A stretch of DNA of 64,000 bases from Filosporella fistucella (Eukaryota > Ascomycota > Leotiomycetes > Helotiales), in assembly GCA_030077755.1 (NCBI GenBank), contig JAQJZZ010000008.1, positions 4,030,001-4,094,000 of the forward strand. Reading direction: 5' to 3'. Positions 12,101 through 23,580 of the stretch are shown piece by piece; within the stretch, counting starts at the first letter, position 1; each line of letters begins with the position of its first letter. Below the pieces are notes generated by a model. It was not told where the DNA came from and ran no database searches. It saw only the letters and a program-made list of their open reading frames with translations. Both the position numbers and the translations under genes were made by a program.

Positions 12101-13539
12101 ATAGACAACCCGTTGTCGTGGTTAAATCGACTAGCCTTTCGCAATCGGCATTGATGGTTCTGGAAGGAGAACGCCAAGTATTTTCGATAACTCTTCAAAA
12201 TCTGTCGAAGGAAACCCCTGTGGACTTGCTACTATTTTCGTTCAAGGATTCTACGCAGACGCCTCTGCAGACAGCGATGAGTAATCGAGATGCATCGCCT
12301 GCTGAGCTATATGAGTGCGAACTTATTTTTGCTCGGAAACAAGCTTTACGTTGGAAGAAAAAGGATGGCGAAAAGTTATTCATCGGACCGGGAACTACAG
12401 CTACGTTCGATGTAGAGATTCTTGGCAGACCAGGTCTTACCAGTGCAATTGTACAGATAGATTACGCTCATCTTGGTGTCCCAGCCACAGAAGTGCAGGA
12501 TAAATTCCATACTCGGCAGGTTAGTTTACCCTTGACCGTGACGGTCAATGCAAGTGTAGAGTTGTCTAAAGTCGATATTCTCCCGCTCACTGGGAGTATA
12601 CCAAGTTCGTTGTGGTCAAAGGTTGAGGCCAGCAAAGGCAAGACCACTGAGTACAAGCCAGAGGAGTATTGCCTACTTGTGTTGGATCTCCGCAACGCTT
12701 GGCCCTCGAGTCTTCACGTTCAGATCAATGTTACCGACGGGAGTTCAATTGAGGAAGAAATACTTCCAGGCAATACTTCACGAATTATGTTTCCTATGCG
12801 CCGAATATTTTTGCAGGATCCTGCTGCCTCAATACCTGCGCTCGATCCATCCAGGCAGCGTCAATTTGTCGTTAGCACGGGAAGAATATCAGCAGATTCT
12901 GAACGAGCTAGCAGAGAAACGTTTTGGTATAGAGAGGAGATTTTGAAGATGTTACATGGCACTTGGGTCACGAAGTCAGGACCCCACAGGAATGGTGATA
13001 TTGAGCTTCGAGGAATACGATTAACTCAACGAATGATTGAAGCGATCAAGATCGATGACATTGGGATAGATCTCTTCGTGAACAGCTCACCAGGGCCAAA
13101 TCATGAGTTGATCACAGACACCTTCTCCGAGGTAAAAGTCCAGATCACCAACCGTACAGCCGAGTCGATACATCCTCTTTTACGTCTCCAACCATCTCTA
13201 CGAAACCAGCCTCATAACGTTTCTCTCGATCTATCAAAAAAGATAGTTTGGAATGGCATCCTACAACAAACTCTTCCTGAACTACCCGGCCAAACTACAG
13301 CGGAAATTATTTTCGGCGTGACGGCTCTCGCTCGAGGAGACTTCGAGCTGAGTGCTTCAGTTGAAGAAGCTCGCATACCTGATCAGCCAAAGGAAGAGAA
13401 GTCCCAAGGCGGTAGACCGAGAGCTAATACAAGAACGATGATGGATGCAGTACTTGGGGCAAGGGAACGGAGAATATGGCATGCTAGAGAACCTTGTTTG
13501 GTGAGCGTTAGGGACGAAGAGAGTGACGATGACGAATGA
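9144..13539 (+). CDS. trs120: TRAPPII complex subunit Trs120 (TRAPPC9 family)
   Basis: Trs120 is a subunit of TRAPPII, the tethering and Rab GTPase exchange complex of the late Golgi. Two exons (9144-9306 and 9362-13539, 55-nt intron) give 1446 residues. The donor follows the A of a split Asn codon; splicing restores the conserved N-terminal run RPNRNMFSPLAFPTG, which reading through the intron destroys. The N-terminus carries ARVRVVLLPIGQIKR, RFLSFVERL and NVVRLGDISPDGRPN, typical of fungal Trs120. A Ser/Pro-rich low-complexity insert lies at roughly residues 215-330; the rest is the long helical and beta-sandwich body. It ends in an acidic EESDDDE tail. The ATG at 9144 is the only in-frame Met ahead of the conserved block. 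It converges on the Nudix gene, 296 bp apart. Length fits filamentous fungal Trs120 proteins. Confidence 0.93.
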
Positions 13540-13835
13540 TTTTTGGTGTACGATAGGTACTGCATAGGGGGTGTTTTGAATAGCATGAGCGAGCGTAGAA
13601 TGCAGAAATGATACCAGGAGCATTATGGAGGATGCATGGATTTGAAAGCTGATTGTGGCGTGAGCTTATCTGATTTTAGATACCTTATTTAGGGCTTGAT
13701 CATACTTTTTGGGGACGGAAATCTAATTCTCTGGGTATGTGTCTGACACACGATGTTTTCATCCTCATTTTTGAAGTCGACCCCCATCCTCTCCCACTTC
13801 AACCAGAGGCATTCTCTTCCTCTTTAGACCACCTC

Positions 13836-14597
13836 TCAACTCAACGTCTTCCCCAAACTCTTCCCCAACTCTAACCCAGCAGCCGTATGCCAAAGCCTCG
13901 AATCAACCTTCTTTCCCTCCGCACTCAGCCTCTCCAAAACCTGATACAACTCCCCCAACGGCACCTCCAACAACTCAATAAACTCTCCCTCCTCCAACAT
14001 CTGTTTCGGCTTCTCCTGTCCCTCCTTAACATTCACCTCCACAGTACACAAACACATATTCCCCGTGCTCATCCCAGGATTACTAACCACCACGGGACTC
14101 ATCCCCGTCACTCGTCCCTCATAGCCCGTTTCCTCTCTCAGTTCCCTCAACGCCGCTACTTCAGGCGCCTCATCTCTATCTATCAGTCCAGCGGGAAATT
14201 CAACACAGATCGCATCAACTGGTGGCCGATACTGGAGAATTATAATTGTAGATGGGCTTTTTGGAGAGGATGCTAGATACCGTAGTATAGGCATGATTGC
14301 TACGGCGTCGATACCGCTTTTCCCGCGTGTTTTGCGAGAGACGGTCTCCCAGATACGGGGCACGCCGGATTGGTCTACCCAAGAGACTTTTTGGAAGGAG
14401 ATCCAGCGTGCTTCGTCGTGGGGTAGGGGGGTGACGGATGTTACGTGCGGGGTCTGCTTTTGAGCTTGTGGTGGCGATTGTGTTGACATTTTGGCTTGGA
14501 ATTGGAGAGGAAGTGGGTGATGATGTGGCGGTGAGGTGAGAGAGTAGCGAGAAGGTCGGAGCAGGATTTGAGATGTTCTTTGTTGGGGTATTTTCAT
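13836..14597 (-). CDS. Nudix hydrolase, ADP-ribose pyrophosphatase (Ysa1/NUDT5 type)
   Basis: The protein should hydrolyse ADP-ribose and related nucleoside diphosphate sugars to AMP and a sugar phosphate. It is a single exon of 253 residues from the ATG at 14597. The Nudix box (about residues 137-159) is complete: GLIDRDE, then REL-x-EE-x-GY, matching G-x5-E-x7-REUxEExGU. The preceding QYRPPVDAICVEFPAG is characteristic of the ADP-ribose group. A second ATG at 14489 would give 217 residues, close to the core family length. The extra 36 N-terminal residues (MKIPQQRTSQILLRPSRYSL and on) are rich in Arg, Ser and His, lack acidic residues and resemble a mitochondrial presequence, so two isoforms are possible. 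Frame openness continues upstream but without an ATG. Family assignment is firm; start choice is not. Confidence 0.9.
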   Translation of the reverse strand: MKIPQQRTSQILLRPSRYSLTSPPHHHPLPLQFQAKMSTQSPPQAQKQTPHVTSVTPLPHDEARWISFQKVSWVDQSGVPRIWETVSRKTRGKSGIDAVAIMPILRYLASSPKSPSTIIILQYRPPVDAICVEFPAGLIDRDEAPEVAALRELREETGYEGRVTGMSPVVVSNPGMSTGNMCLCTVEVNVKEGQEKPKQMLEEGEFIELLEVPLGELYQVLERLSAEGKKVDSRLWHTAAGLELGKSLGKTLS

Positions 14598-15006
14598 ATT
14601 GTGTTCTGTTGGTTTGGATAGAGAGGTCAAGCGGGGCCGTGGGGTACTTCTTTCCGGGTAGCTCCGTTTACGGTATCAAATTCTTTCTTTCTATGTCACG
14701 ATATTGTTCAATGTTTGGCTTCCTGGGGCATTCTTTCGATCTCCAGAGGCTATTTTCCTCGATTGGCTTCGGAGATTGGCATAAGGACTACAGGATAATG
14801 AGGTCACATGTTGATGTCACATGACGATTTACCTAATAAGGGCAAGCAGGTAGGAGAGGAGCAAAGAAAGAATGCTTGTCTCAATCCAGTAATGATTGCA
14901 TACACTCATTAATATATCTCCATTAAGCAGTAAACTCTGGTTCCGCCAAATTGATCTTCGACAACTCAATCCTAGCCTTTCTTCAACACATCTGGCAATG
15001 TGCAAT

Positions 15007-17655
15007 CTAAATCTGTACCTCTTTGCTTTGGGGCTTGGCTGCTGGAGCTTCTGTTGCAGGCTTCTTCACATCGGCAGTACTTTCAATGATCTCATGGCCC
15101 TTCTCAGCGGGGTAGGTCGATGTGCCATGTTCCTCATCTCCCTGAGCCTTGGCCAATTCAGTAACACCGAAGCTGACAGTTCATTAGCATTACCATCAAC
15201 TTTATAAAACCAGTAGGGAGACTTACATATCATCCATTCTCTCCAAACTCATTCCCTTGGTTTCTGGAATCAGGAACCACACAAAGAAGAACATGCTAAA
15301 GCAGAAACAGCCGAATATGAAATAAGTTCCATATCCATGAGCGCCAACATTTTCCATCATATGCGGCACAGCCTGGGCAACGACGAAATTGAATAACCAT
15401 TGTGTACTTGCAGCAAGCGCCACATTCATAGCTCTCAATCTAGCAGTTGGAATCTCAGACACGATAATCCAGCAGCAAGGTCCCCATCCAAACTGGAAGA
15501 AACCTGCGAAGAGGAAGATGCAAGCAAGTGCAAAGTAGCCTACACCTGGAATTGGCTCCCCTTTGACAGGAGGCTTGAAGCGAACATAGAATCCGATAAC
15601 GAACATAGCGCTGCCTTGAGCGATTGAAGTCCAGAGGAGCGAGCGACGACGTCCGAGGGAATCGGCAGCGAAGAGAAGGAAAGCGGCGCAGGTGACCATC
15701 TTCACGACACCATAGATACCAGTTGCAAAGAGGCCGGTGTTCGTTGCCTACGCATATTAGTTGAAGAACCTGTGAAATTGAGAGGGAAGCGCACAGCGAT
15801 ACCAAGATTCTCGAAAATCTGAGGCGCGTAGTAATTGATAGCATTGCTAGAATTAGTCAGTATTAATCATAGATAAGGGAAATGCCAATCCATACGTTCC
15901 GGTCATCTATTATCGACGTCAGTTGCTAGTCATGAGAAATCATCTAGAACACTTACTTGTTGACAAACCATAATACCGATTGAAATGAGGGCTCTGTTAC
16001 GGTTGCCCTTGATAGTCCACATCTCTCTCTGCAAGTCCATGAATGACGCGCCACCGATCAAGCGTCGCTAAAATCAGTGAGAATGTGTTGGAATTTAGTT
16101 ACATCAAGAGATTGCGTACCTCGTTCTCAAGTTGGTTTCTCATCTAGATTTACATTAGTATCCAAGACTGATAGGAGGAGCAAAGTGTAATTACCTCGTC
16201 TAACTCCCTTTGAACATAGGCGTGGTCTTGGGGAAGACTAGGGACAGTCAGCAAGCTAACAGTCCGGAGCAAGACTCTTACTTACTTGGTAGTAACTGAG
16301 ATGACACGACTTGCCTCCTCCCAATTGTCGTTCCTAGCAAGCCATCTTGGGGATTCGTTGCAGAGAAGGAGTCCAACGAACATACAAATGGCTGGAACAG
16401 CCTGAAGAGCGAGTGGAACTTGCCATGTGACATTGTTTGTCAGAGGGTTTGGGAAGTTCTTGTGACTGCCCTGTATACGAATCAGATTTACTTGACAACT
16501 CAAGTAGAACAAAGGTAGATGGGACGAAAACACCATGGCATCGCCGAGCTTCTTCCAGGAAAAATATTGAAATACTCACATAATTGATCCAGAAACTCAA
16601 CATGACTCCAGTGGCAATGAACAACTGGTAAAGACCAGTCAATCCACCGCGGATAGCACGTGGCGCGTTCTCGCTGACCTATCGACAAGTCAGTAAGGCA
16701 ATTATAAACTTAAAGGCTTATCTCACATAAAGTGGAGTAAGCATGCTTGCTGCTCCAACTCCAAAGCCTGCGACGAGTCTTCCGACGTAAAGGCAAGAGC
16801 TTGGTTACATTAGTATCAGCTAGCGTGGTCTCGGAGTCTTCTACTTACATGATGCCGCTTGAGGCAGTCTGGATAGCGATTCCAGCACAAGTGATGACGG
16901 CCGCAATGAGTAGAGCAGGCTACGTTTCAATGTCAGCTATAGACACCAGTTCGCAAAGGAAGATCTTACTCTTCGTCCCCATCTATCTGCGACATAGAAT
17001 GCGATGAGAGATCCGAAGAAGCAACCCGCTTGAAGTGTGCTGACGACTTGAATGGTATTAGCTTATGCCCCCTCCTTGATATCTTCAAGAATCCTCACTG
17101 TTGCTGTTCAGAGTTGCCTTTGTTTTCTTCGTGATATGGAACTCCCTGATACTGGTTCAGATTCCCTTGCAATGCGTCTTGAAACAATATTACATACTTT
17201 TGAAATGCTTCCATAGCAATAATACCACCAATAGATCCAATGTCTGCCAATCATCAATATGTGCATTCGTCAAATTGAATGGCTGTAACGTACCCCACCC
17301 GAAAAGCATCCCACCAAAGCAAGCTATCGAAGATCAGCCGTATCCACAAATTTCTTCGACGCAGTTTCTTCTGTATGAAGTTCGATCTGCTGCGTCACGG
17401 GGATTCATACCGGAACATGCTGGACGGAGGTTAGCAAAGTGATCAAAACAGACTTTGAGGTGCTACAACGTACCCAGAGCAAAGACCCGCCATCCTTGTA
17501 TAATGTTAGTTGTGCTGAATTCGAGTATTGCTTGGTACATTACCATAAATCTCTGGAGGGTCCCTTTAAATAATCAGCTAGATACAAGCTTGCGTAGTGG
17601 ACGGCACTCACTCCTTCATAGCCTGATTCCTCACAACCTTCTGAAGTAAACCCAT
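15007..17655 (-). CDS. MFS sugar/quinate-type transporter in about 19 exons
   Basis: A major facilitator of the sugar porter family, expected to move a hexose, quinate or similar substrate across the plasma membrane. The model runs from ATG 17655 to TAG 15007 and encodes about 550 residues. Signature pieces appear in order across exons: [17 protein letters not shown] (TM1), [14 protein letters not shown] (loop 2-3), [25 protein letters not shown]-like [74 protein letters not shown] and [13 protein letters not shown]. Every junction has GT..AG borders and the phases close. Exons of only 9 nt (17411-17419) and 11 nt (15896-15906) are needed to keep conserved residues. The hydrophilic C-terminal tail of about 55 residues is encoded in the last exon (15007-15172). 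The gene appears intact. The next gene on the same strand is the DUF2264 protein, which fits a sugar-use pair. Confidence 0.88.
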
Positions 17656-18832
17656 ACTTGCGATTGACTCCTCTGAGTGTGAAGTTGGTAAGTTGGTAGA
17701 TGTTACGTTGCTGTCTACCGTTGCTTTACTGCAATTCACAGCTGGGACAAACACAATCAAGACCTTGCCCGGGAATTTGTTTCTTCAAATAGTCTCTGGG
17801 GATCTTATGGACCACCGGCTCCAGGTGAAAATAACATGGGAGATGCAAGCCTCCATAAACTCAAATCCTTGTTCACCCAGTCCGTGTTCTCGGAGTATCT
17901 GATTTAAGTTAGCCCAAGGCGGATAATGTCTTTGAGTTCATGATTACCCGTCGAATCGAAGAGCGGTTGAATTGATTCCAACGTTTGTTTAAAGGCAACT
18001 GATAGAATAGCCACGTTATTTTCCAATCACCCACCTGCCCCACAACCTTGCAACTTGCACTACTCACGAGGGTGCAGTACCGGGGCCCCGCATCTGGGGC
18101 TCGCCATTTACCCATTTGGGTTGCTATATTCAAGAGTGAGGGCTGTCATGAGCAGTCAAAACAAGCTTCATATTGGTGCTTGATTGAGCTTGATTACCAT
18201 GGCTGCGAAATGCAAACCCAATTGATGGAATATAAAAATGCGATTGATGTAAAATGAAGTGAGAGCGTTGTGAGTGGCTGAAATTGGCTGTTCTCGCGAT
18301 TCTTGGTTGGCTTGTCCCCACCCGGAGGTGCTGTCGGATGCTGGAGATGCACGAAACAAGCATGTTTCGTGCCGCACTTTGTATCCAGCCGGTACACTAC
18401 CTAGACGAATCATGCCGTACAATCTTGCAGATCAACTATCGTGTTACGGCCAGCTGATGCATCTCGGTAGGGCCGCGAGTAGCTCCGAGCAGATGTCTAT
18501 CGTCTCGAATATGTGCTGAGAATGGTCTTGGTGAGGTTACACTGCATGTGACTAGCATTGAGAGATATTGACCGCGTAACCGACAGCAAAATCGAGGCTG
18601 ATGCTACGAAGCAGTCTGGAGCATGCCGAAGAGAAAAATCGGTTGCTGGGATGCTGGTCACTCGATAGTGAGGCTTTGGATATGAAATAAACCCTGTGAA
18701 TAAGAAATGTGACAATCAACTTGAAGTATCGCAAGGCAACGTTAGCTAGCACATTAGACCTTTGGCGAGCCTGTACCCTGCAAATTTTTTGTTATATTAA
18801 ATATCCATATATAAGACAAAATGAGATTCAAT
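17656..18832. other. Intergenic region between transporter and DUF2264 gene
   Basis: No gene seen. Contains the transporter promoter and the 3' side of the DUF2264 gene. A 10-bp palindrome CGGGGCCCCG (18081-18090) lies 426 bp before the transporter start and fits two inverted copies of the SYGGRG-type site bound by the CreA/Mig1 carbon repressor; another GTGGGG on the minus strand lies near 18315. The site assignment is inference from consensus only. Confidence 0.4.
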
Positions 18833-21161
18833 CTAGGATGAAATCTCATCCAAAAGCCATTTTGGAATGACAGGTTTACTGTTCCAGCCGTCAAGATAAC
18901 TCTCTGGTGCGACCTTCTCTCCAGATGGTTTCGCATATACTGCCGTCACATACCAAGTGGTATCGCCCTTTTTCAAAGTATGCTGCAGAGTTGGAATGAT
19001 TGTCCTTGCCTCGACAAGATTCGTATTTGGATCAGCATTGACATGCATCGCAGTTCGTTGTGTGTTTGTTTCGAGTGCAACGATGCCAACAGCTCCTTTT
19101 GATACTGCAAATGCTCCAACGACACCTGGTGACCATCCTTCAGGTGTGTTTAGATCGTAGTTGCCAATAATCTTTGGCATTGTACCTTCGCACTTCTTAG
19201 AATCGTAAAGATCGAGATATCGACCATCAGGCTTCCTCTCGTTGCAAATCGCAAAAGCACCATCTGCAGTCATGACCTCTCGTCCTGCCTCGATTTTGTG
19301 AACTCTCAAATGCCAATTCGGAGTTTCTTCGACAGGCGGAAGAAGATATGTCTTGATTTTGACATCGGTGAATGGTTTCCATATCGATTTTAAGACTGGT
19401 CGGCCTTCGTGTGTTTCGATAAGAGCTTCCTCGCATAGTCGACGAGTCTTCCAAATCTCACCTCCATCATCTGAGAGACCAAGTTGGGAAGCAAGAGCAA
19501 ATTGCTCGAGTGTGAAACACCCACTAGGCACAGAATAACCATACGCACTGCTGTATGCAAATGATCCGTATTTGGCGTGGGTACCTTTCATTGGGTAACT
19601 GCATGCTTGTCCAGACGATAGAAGAAGGCGGTGCCCGCCAAGGTAGCTGATAATGTGACCTGGATGCTTCAAAGCCTTGATTCTTGGTATTAGGTCAGTC
19701 GGGTATGGTTGTTCTTTTGATGTCCAGAATGGATGTGTTTCTGGCACGGCCAAGCATATAAATGCAAGACAAGCCCACATTGGACTCTGAGGAGAGTTGT
19801 AGTTCTCCGCCATATACATGTTCGGGTAACAGTATCCTACAGTCAAAGTTCCTGTTGCGCTCCAGATCTCGCCTTGTGTTTGCCACCAACGCAAATTTCG
19901 CAAAAGAAGTCCTTTCACAATGCCCCATGTCAGGGGAGCTGGAAGCTCGATATCTGCATACGCGCAAGCTCCCCAGAAAGATGCCATGGCAAATCGATAG
20001 CCTACACTTCTTCCAAAAGGAGTCGCACGACCTTCTTCGTCAAAGTAATGGATGAAATCCAAGGCGTAATCTTGACCACGCTTTTTGAACTCTGCGGCCT
20101 TTGCAGGGTCATCTTCTCCTGCTAATTTGGCATACAGAAGCTGTAGAAACTGGATCGCGAAACTTCCACTGTAGTAATCTTGCTGCCAAACTCCAACAGG
20201 GCCATCGTTAGACCAGCCTTCGCCTCGAAAGAAGGAGTTCAAGTGCACAATGTCTTGCTCGATTTTCTCCTGGGAATACTTCCCACCATTCTTCTTCAAT
20301 CCGAGATTTGCAAATACTCTGAACCACAGCCCTGGAATTTGTTAGTACCACATATTGCCAAGCTAGATTTTCGGGTGGAATTATGCCGAAGCTACGGAAC
20401 CAAGCTCTAGCAAAACGACATAGAAGGAATGGAAAGGATACATACAGTTTGTATTTGGCATACTATCATGAATTAGTATGGAATTTTTTCCTGTGGAGGA
20501 GTCAATGGCAGAGCAAACTTACTTCTTCTCATTGATGCTGTTTCCCAGCCAACTCTCCACATTTGACCTTTCTTTCTCAGACAAAGTATCCCAAAATACG
20601 GGAGCAACGGCAAGAGTGAACCCCAAAGGACACATTTCTACCATTCTTTGGTCATTATCGCGTGGGTCACCCCAGTATTCTGGGTGCTCTGGGTCGGTTC
20701 CTGCAATTGATCAGCTCCGACTCATTTAATGACTTCCTGCCAGCTCCAGATACTTTCTGGCAGTCGTGACAATATGTAGACAATACATTGAAACATCCAT
20801 CTCTGCCAATTGATCACAATGCCCACCTTCCACCGATTTGGGGGCCAAAATTGCGGGGTCGCAACATACCATTCTTCAATCCCTCAATCCACCATTCAGT
20901 TCCTCTATAAGTTCCCCCTCCAGCAAGCAAAGCAGCAAGAGCCCAAGCGGGTCTCCAAATCCCTTCTACCTCCGCAGCCGTATTATCAAATCTAACCGCC
21001 GTTCTACCCGGCACTCTGACTCTAGCTTTACCAGGAGAAAAATGCGGTTCCAAAGGATCAAGTAAAGTTTTCAGAAGCTCTTGTACAGATTCTCTACTCG
21101 AGATATCGACTTGAGCGAATGGATGAACGGTATCGTAACCGAGCACTAGTTGGGGCGCCAT
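18833..21161 (-). CDS. DUF2264 domain protein
   Basis: Full-length member of the DUF2264 family (Pfam PF10022), whose fold is of the alpha/alpha-barrel type seen in several carbohydrate-active enzymes; its reaction is not established. Four exons (20870-21161, 20523-20700, 20446-20462, 18833-20331) give 661 residues and the phases close. The third exon has only 17 nt and supplies the MPNTN of [20 protein letters not shown]. Family hallmarks: [20 protein letters not shown] near residue 55, [55 protein letters not shown] and [15 protein letters not shown]. There is no signal peptide and no membrane segment, so it is probably cytosolic. It sits upstream of, and on the same strand as, the sugar transporter. 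That neighbourhood suggests intracellular processing of an imported sugar derivative, which is inference. Confidence 0.88.
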
Positions 21162-21244
21162 GATGGAGTTGAACGGAGGAGAGGAGGGATTAGAAGGAAT
21201 GGAGCGATTGAGCAGAGAATACTTACCGTCGGGCTATATGTATG

Positions 21245-21250
21245 TATATA
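21245..21250 (-). promoter_or_regulatory. Possible TATA element of the DUF2264 gene
   Basis: On the minus strand TATATA lies about 84 bp before the ATG at 21161, inside an AT-rich patch in a GC-richer surround. Position fits a core promoter; sequence evidence only. Confidence 0.3.
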
Positions 21251-21709
21251 GCGCAATTCATGTAATGGGCCGACTGCGGATCCTGAGTTGCAGTACCTTG
21301 CATTGCATTGTTTGGTTCGCGGGGTTCGTGTGGGAGAGGAGAAGAGTGGAGGTGCCGAGAGGTTGGGATAGAGCCTAAATGCAGGTTGACACTAGCACCG
21401 GCGACTATGATCTTTATACATCGCCTCACGATATATGTCACACGTGTTAGCATTCCAAATTTGCTTTCGATGTTGTTTGATATTGTATACTGCAAAGCCT
21501 TTGTCCGCGTGAAAATGCCATAAAATGAGATGTAAAGGCGTCGATAGATGATGATCCACATCCAATTGAGGTGGGTCCCGCACAGCACTTCGCCTGAGGG
21601 TCTACTCCCCTAGTTCGTCTTCATCCACAAACAATGATAGAAAAAGAATCCCACCAGCTTAATATTGCACTTCCTCCATGCAATGGCATTCTTCCCCTGT
21701 CAGAAATTC

Positions 21710-23580
21710 TCAATATTCTTCTTTAGTTCTCTCTTCGGCGTCACTTTCCTCATCCAAGGCACGTTCCTCTTGTTCTAATTGAGCAAGTAAGTTTTGTACG
21801 GCCTCTTTCTTTGCAGCTATCAATTTCATTTTGGCTTTCTTCTTATCCATGCCAATAGGGGCTGTAGAGCTTGAGGGAGAATTCTTAATTCTTATTCTAT
21901 CGCCGTATGATTTCTCGACCTTGACTTTCTTTGCTGGAGGAAGTGGAGAGGGATCATCAGAATCAGAATCGATGACAATCACGCACTTCGTAGGGTCTTT
22001 TTTGAGCCTTGGCCCATCTTTGGAAGCTTCCTCTTTAGGAGATCGGGGTGATCTTACGCTCTGCTTAACACGAGTTGGGCTTAGCTCTTGCTTCACAAGA
22101 ATCGGGTCTTCCAGTTGCGTTGACCTGGTGGGAAATGCTTTTCCAGCCAAAACTTCCTCTCCTGCGACAGTGTTATTTCCTGGAGCAGCATCATCTCCTG
22201 GAAAAGCGTCATTTCCAGGAAAGGCTTCATCTGCTGCGACCGAGCCATCTCCCGGAACAGCATCATCGCCTGTAACAGCGTCATCTCTTCCAGGAACTTC
22301 GTCGTCAATGATCACTGGATCCTCATGAGCGCCCTTCAGCTCAAATTCCCTGTTGGATTGCTGTGTATAGTCAGTTTTTTTTTAACCTAGAAGATCTATG
22401 CTTTAAACTACCTTGAGGTAATCGAAAGCAGCCTCTCTGTCCTTAACATTCAACTTCGTCCAAGAGCGCCACTCTTTTCGGTCACCCTGTTCTTCTGTCG
22501 CCTGTCGCTTTCCCCTTTGATCAATGTCTTTCTCTCCAGAGTGTTGTCCATTAACATATTTCATGTTAATGGCTTGGAGCTCCTCCAGTGCGCTCTGTCT
22601 TTCTTCATTATCCAAATTTTCCCACGAATATGCGTAGAGTGGTGGCGGGTATTTGACTATGCCAGATCGTTCGAGAAAAGCTTCTCATGTTAACAACGTC
22701 GACCCAAGTCAGACAGAAACTTATACCTGCTGATCTGTAGGAGTAAGCAACCACAAATTCATTTTTGATGTCGTCTTTTTCGACAATGTAATCCGCAGGA
22801 ACGAATTCTGCAGTTTCTGGAATGTCTCCAGCCAACCTGTGATATCAATAAAAAGCAACAAGCCGTTTAATTTGCACTCACCCCACCGCAAATGTAATTC
22901 CCTTTTTGTGATAATTGACCTCATCCACTTCCCGAGGCTGCGAAACACTTGTTGATCTGAATCTGTCGCTATGACGGGTCTTAGCTTGCTGGTCGCCTTC
23001 ATCACCACTCTCTGTCTCTAGAGCATCATCTGGCATTCTAAAATGCACTATTGAAACATAGAAAGCACCAATGTCCTCGGTACCTGTCTCTTCACCTACG
23101 AATGCCCTTTTCTCTTGTTCAGGCTCTGTGAAACGCGCATGTCAGATAACAGGTTGGCTAGCAATCCGCGTGAGAAGTTAACATACTGACGGTGAGTCCC
23201 CGGAACATAAATTTAGGTCCCTCAACTCTTTGTTCCTCAACCAGCAGCTCTGATTGTGTTATTTCAACAATGCAATCCTCAGCAAGTCGTGCTCTCTTTG
23301 GATCAGGGTTTTCAATCGTGATAGAAGCCGCAGACTCCGAATTTTCTGTAAGCTCTAGGTCTACTCGCACAAATGGGTATGCACCAAATTTGAAACCTCT
23401 CCTCAAAGTCACCTCAACTGTATATGTGGTACCTTCCTCGGCCGCAATGTATCTTTCGCAAGCCCACTCATGAAGCTCATCTCGCACTTGAGGATCGATA
23501 AACTCTTCGAAATATATACCCTCCGGGTGTCTTTTGACCCGAATTTCCCAGGTGCCGTCACTAGATTCGGCGATCGTCAT
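21710..23580 (-). CDS. DUF7918-like protein with SUMO-type motifs (intact tandem paralogue)
   Basis: Five exons (23187-23580, 22882-23125, 22727-22836, 22412-22656, 21710-22360) give 547 residues with all phases closed. The N-terminal part is a beta-rich domain resembling the fungal DUF7918 family (for example RYIAAEEGTTYTVEVTLRRG, later NYHKKGITFAVGLAGD); no biochemical function is known to me for it. A helical second module follows (KYPPPLYAYSWENLDNEER, then DRKEWRSWTKLNVKDREAAF) and is shared with the neighbour at 24750-26603. The C-terminus has an acidic Pro-Gly repeat stretch, psi-KxE motifs (VKQE and VKVE), a CVIVIDSDSDD run typical of SUMO-interacting motifs, and a charged coiled coil near the end. 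This suggests a nuclear protein linked to SUMO, which is inference. Head-to-tail with its paralogue, so a tandem duplication. Confidence 0.75.

Noticed and set aside
21831..22328. 165-codon plus-strand frame
   Set aside because: Antisense shadow of the last exon of the DUF7918-like gene; the minus strand has splice continuity and motif content.
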